15,908 bases of DNA from CAZDME01 sp964506785 [NCBI: uncultured bacterium]. GTDB lineage: Bacteria; CAZDME01; JAYEMH01. Each line of letters begins with the position of its first letter. The first letter of the stretch is position 1. The stretch is from assembly GCA_964506785.1 (NCBI GenBank), contig CAZDME010000029.1, positions 1-15,908 on the forward strand, read 5' to 3'. This document shows positions 14,571 through 15,908 of the stretch, in pieces. A program made the position numbers and the translations under genes. The notes beneath the pieces are model-generated. The model did not search any database. It was given only the letters and a program-made list of their open reading frames with translations, and was not told where the DNA came from.

Positions 14571-14948
14571 ATGTACTGGTTTGGAAAAATAGTCATAGCT
14601 CTTTTAGGGATTTGCTGGGTAGCCGCCGGTAGCATAAGCTTGTTTAACCCATGTGGGACGAAAAGATATCTGGTTCGCCTAAAAGGGGTAAATTTTCATA
14701 TACTGGCTTGGTTGCCCTTGATTTCAGGAATTTTCATTTATTTAAGCTCTTACTTGAGTTCTTTGGAATGGTTTTTAAAGGTTATTGGCATTCTGGGAAT
14801 TCTTAAAGGGCTTTTTTTATTGTTTGTTCAGGTGAAAACAACCCGAACCTTTTTAAATTGGTGGATAGAGTTGCCAGATGGTTTTTATCGAATCTATGGG
14901 GTTTTAGTGCTGGGTTTGGGAGGCCTGGTTATATATTCGGTGTTTTAA
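14571..14948 (+). CDS. Four-helix membrane protein, unknown
   Basis: I recognise no family for this 125-aa protein. Four hydrophobic segments are seen (about residues 4-25, 43-62, 66-87 and 105-124), with short loops carrying K/R (CGTKRYLVRLKG, VKTTRTF). It begins 17 nt after the TIGR04073-type gene with only a weak ribosome binding site and is probably the last gene of the 13072-14948 transcription unit. A weak AT-rich terminator follows at 14965-14990. Confidence 0.75.
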   Translation: MYWFGKIVIALLGICWVAAGSISLFNPCGTKRYLVRLKGVNFHILAWLPLISGIFIYLSSYLSSLEWFLKVIGILGILKGLFLLFVQVKTTRTFLNWWIELPDGFYRIYGVLVLGLGGLVIYSVF

Positions 14949-14964
14949 TCAACCGAGAATGTCT

Positions 14965-14990
14965 GATAATATATCTTATGTTATCTTTTT
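14965..14990 (+). terminator. Weak AT-rich intrinsic terminator
   Basis: An 8-bp stem GATAATAT/ATGTTATC (14965-14972 with 14978-14985, one U-G pair, two G-C pairs) has the loop ATCTT and is followed by TTTTT (14986-14990). It begins 17 nt after the stop of the four-helix membrane gene. Stability is low, so termination may be partial. Confidence 0.45.
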
Positions 14991-15043
14991 GAAGCGAGCA
15001 AAATCTTTTTTCCTTCATTTCCGCTCTTTTCTTTCTTTCCTTT

Positions 15044-15072
15044 AATATACCACATTCCTAAAATTGAGTCAA
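15044..15072 (-). promoter_or_regulatory. Near-consensus sigma-70-type promoter reading leftward
   Basis: On the minus strand the order is TTGACT (15072-15067), a 17-nt spacer, TATATT (15049-15044) and TG just before the -10 (TGn extended -10). It therefore has the same design as the three best + strand promoters. Predicted transcription starts near 15037 and runs antisense toward the four-helix membrane gene. No good minus-strand gene follows, so the product would be a small or antisense RNA if real. Confidence 0.5.
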
Positions 15073-15120
15073 GCTCTTTTTTTACTTTTTTTTATCCCCC
15101 TTTTTTATGCTAAACTTTTC

Positions 15121-15143
15121 CCCTGGTAGCCTAAAAGTCAGGG
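15121..15143 (+). other. Small hairpin directly upstream of a ribosome binding site
   Basis: CCCTG (15121-15125) can pair with CAGGG (15139-15143), leaving a 13-nt loop. The Shine-Dalgarno AAAGGAG (15144-15150) of the 206-aa gene begins at the next base. It could tune access of the ribosome, but a 5-bp stem can occur by chance. Confidence 0.3.
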
Positions 15144-15155
15144 AAAGGAGTTGTT

Positions 15156-15776
15156 ATGTCAATTTATGACACCGAAAAGGTATATTTGCCGCAGGTTAAG
15201 CTATCTGAATGGCAAAAGCAGTTTCTATATGACTTCCTAAAAATCTTTAATCGGAAATATGCGGATTTTATAAGGGATATTTGTGATGCCATTTTAAAAT
15301 GGGATATTGAGAATAACCGGCCTACCTTTAATGAACATCTTAATAGGGCTTCTAAGCAAATTAGCCAAGAGTATATAAAAAGGGACTGCTTCTATTATAA
15401 AACTCAATGTAAAAAGACTTGTTTGCCCAGCCCTATTTATATTGCTTGCCGGGACTTACCTATTAAGAAAACCGGAAGGCTTCCCCAGGTTTCAGTATCA
15501 CAATGGCAAGCCGAAAATCTGTATAAGTTCTTAGCTACTTTTTCTAAATCCTATGCTGATTTTGTCCGAATGTTATGCGATAATTTATCTTTGAATATTA
15601 TTGAAGCTCAGGCAGAAGCAGTAGAATTTTCAAAGTCAAATAATAATATATTTAAAAATACCTTTGATAAAATTATCCATATGGAGAAATTAAGGAAAGA
15701 AACAGAAAAGCCGAATCAATGGCCAGCTAACTTTTGGACAAGGCGTTCCCTTATAAAGAAAAGTAAATCTACTTAA
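15156..15776 (+). CDS. Orphan protein with internal duplication and cysteine cluster
   Basis: I recognise no family for this 206-aa protein. It contains two copies of a 34-residue module: residues 11-44 (LPQV...S.WQ...LY.FL..F...YADF.R..CD) and 109-142, with 19 of 34 positions identical and no gaps. Each copy looks like two amphipathic helices. Between them lie four cysteines (C78, C85, C89, C98) that could bind metal or form disulfides; each module also ends in Cys-Asp (C43, C141). The C-terminal tail is Lys/Arg-rich and ends KKSKST. No signal peptide or membrane segment is present, so it is probably cytoplasmic. The Shine-Dalgarno AAAGGAG (15144-15150) is strong. The gene looks AT-richer than its neighbours, which may mean transfer. 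Confidence 0.8.
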   Translation: MSIYDTEKVYLPQVKLSEWQKQFLYDFLKIFNRKYADFIRDICDAILKWDIENNRPTFNEHLNRASKQISQEYIKRDCFYYKTQCKKTCLPSPIYIACRDLPIKKTGRLPQVSVSQWQAENLYKFLATFSKSYADFVRMLCDNLSLNIIEAQAEAVEFSKSNNNIFKNTFDKIIHMEKLRKETEKPNQWPANFWTRRSLIKKSKST

Positions 15777-15799
15777 TAGTAATATATTAATAGTAATAT

Positions 15800-15827
15800 A
15801 GAAATAAGGTAATATCCTTATTTCTTT
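15800..15827. terminator. Two-way hairpin between convergent genes
   Basis: A perfect 10-bp stem AGAAATAAGG/CCTTATTTCT (15800-15809 with 15816-15825) has the loop TAATAT. It lies 24 nt after the 206-aa gene and directly abuts the stop of the probable minus-strand gene (15826-15828). The T tract is short on the + strand and interrupted on the minus strand, so efficiency is uncertain, but position and symmetry fit a shared terminator. Confidence 0.6.
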
Positions 15828-15908
15828 AAAGTGGCTTCGGATCATCTATATCAACCGAACTCCACGCATCTATCATATACTTCTTGATATACTTATAAGG
15901 AAGAAATC
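15826..15908 (-). CDS. Probable C-terminal end of a minus-strand gene (partial)
   Basis: On the minus strand one frame is open from the right edge to a TAA at 15828-15826. It encodes 27 complete codons that include the stop and ends in ...AWSSVDIDDPKPL. The other two minus frames stop quickly. The mixed hydrophilic composition and the adjacent two-way hairpin suggest the true tail of a gene whose body lies outside the window. With so few codons this is only a likely call, and no function can be given. Confidence 0.45.
   Translation of the reverse strand, partial: FLPYKYIKKYMIDAWSSVDIDDPKPL

Noticed and set aside
14929-15018. 29-codon minus-strand reading frame as a gene.
   Set aside because: Too short to support without conservation; kept only as part of the antisense promoter finding.
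15081-15111. TTTACT and TATGCT as a + strand promoter for the 206-aa gene.
   Set aside because: The spacing is 19 nt and both boxes are poor in a T-rich region; the real promoter could not be identified.

Overview
The window is bacterial chromosome, densely packed, with nearly all genes on the + strand. The gene mix suggests a Gram-negative-type bacterium from an under-sampled lineage. It combines a cell-elongation cluster (PBP2-RodA), MiaA and HflX, a two-subunit (archaeal-style) GMP synthase ATPase subunit, a DUF4870 membrane protein, an exosortase-associated TIGR04073-type protein, and several secreted orphans. Candidatus Omnitrophota or a PVC/Elusimicrobia-like relative is my best guess. 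This is inference from style and has not been tested by a search.

Layout. (1) 1-4908: tight housekeeping operon mrdA (5'-truncated by the window edge), rodA, miaA, hflX, with 1-nt spacers at the last two junctions. (2) 4909-7947: an accessory-looking unit. A near-consensus extended -10 promoter is followed by a GEMM-type (cyclic dinucleotide) riboswitch whose 3' arm is also the 5' arm of an intrinsic terminator. Next come a palindromic repeat, a second degenerate copy of the terminator hairpin, and an 889-aa secreted protein of no recognised family, which ends in two consecutive terminators. (3) 7949-9730: a promoter, a secreted LolA/DUF4412-like protein translationally coupled to a GuaAb-type GMP synthase subunit, then a heptanucleotide tandem repeat array and a strong terminator. 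(4) 9775-13025: promoter, DUF4870 protein, a dGTPase-like HD hydrolase, a CaCA cation exchanger and a half-size EamA transporter. (5) 13072-14948: an M29/NicX-like metalloprotein followed by three small membrane or secreted proteins, one of TIGR04073 type. (6) 14949-15908: a pyrimidine-rich intergenic region carrying a near-consensus promoter on the minus strand, then a 206-aa orphan with an internal duplication and a cysteine cluster, a two-way hairpin, and the probable C-terminal end of a minus-strand gene running off the right edge.

How the parts fit. The left cluster serves septum-independent wall growth and translation/tRNA quality. The most interesting candidate is the riboswitch-controlled secreted 889-aa protein: a second messenger, probably c-di-GMP, appears to decide whether a large envelope or extracellular protein is made. 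The three best + strand promoters (before the riboswitch, the DUF4412-like gene and the DUF4870 gene) share a TGn extended -10 and T-rich spacers, so they probably use the housekeeping sigma factor.
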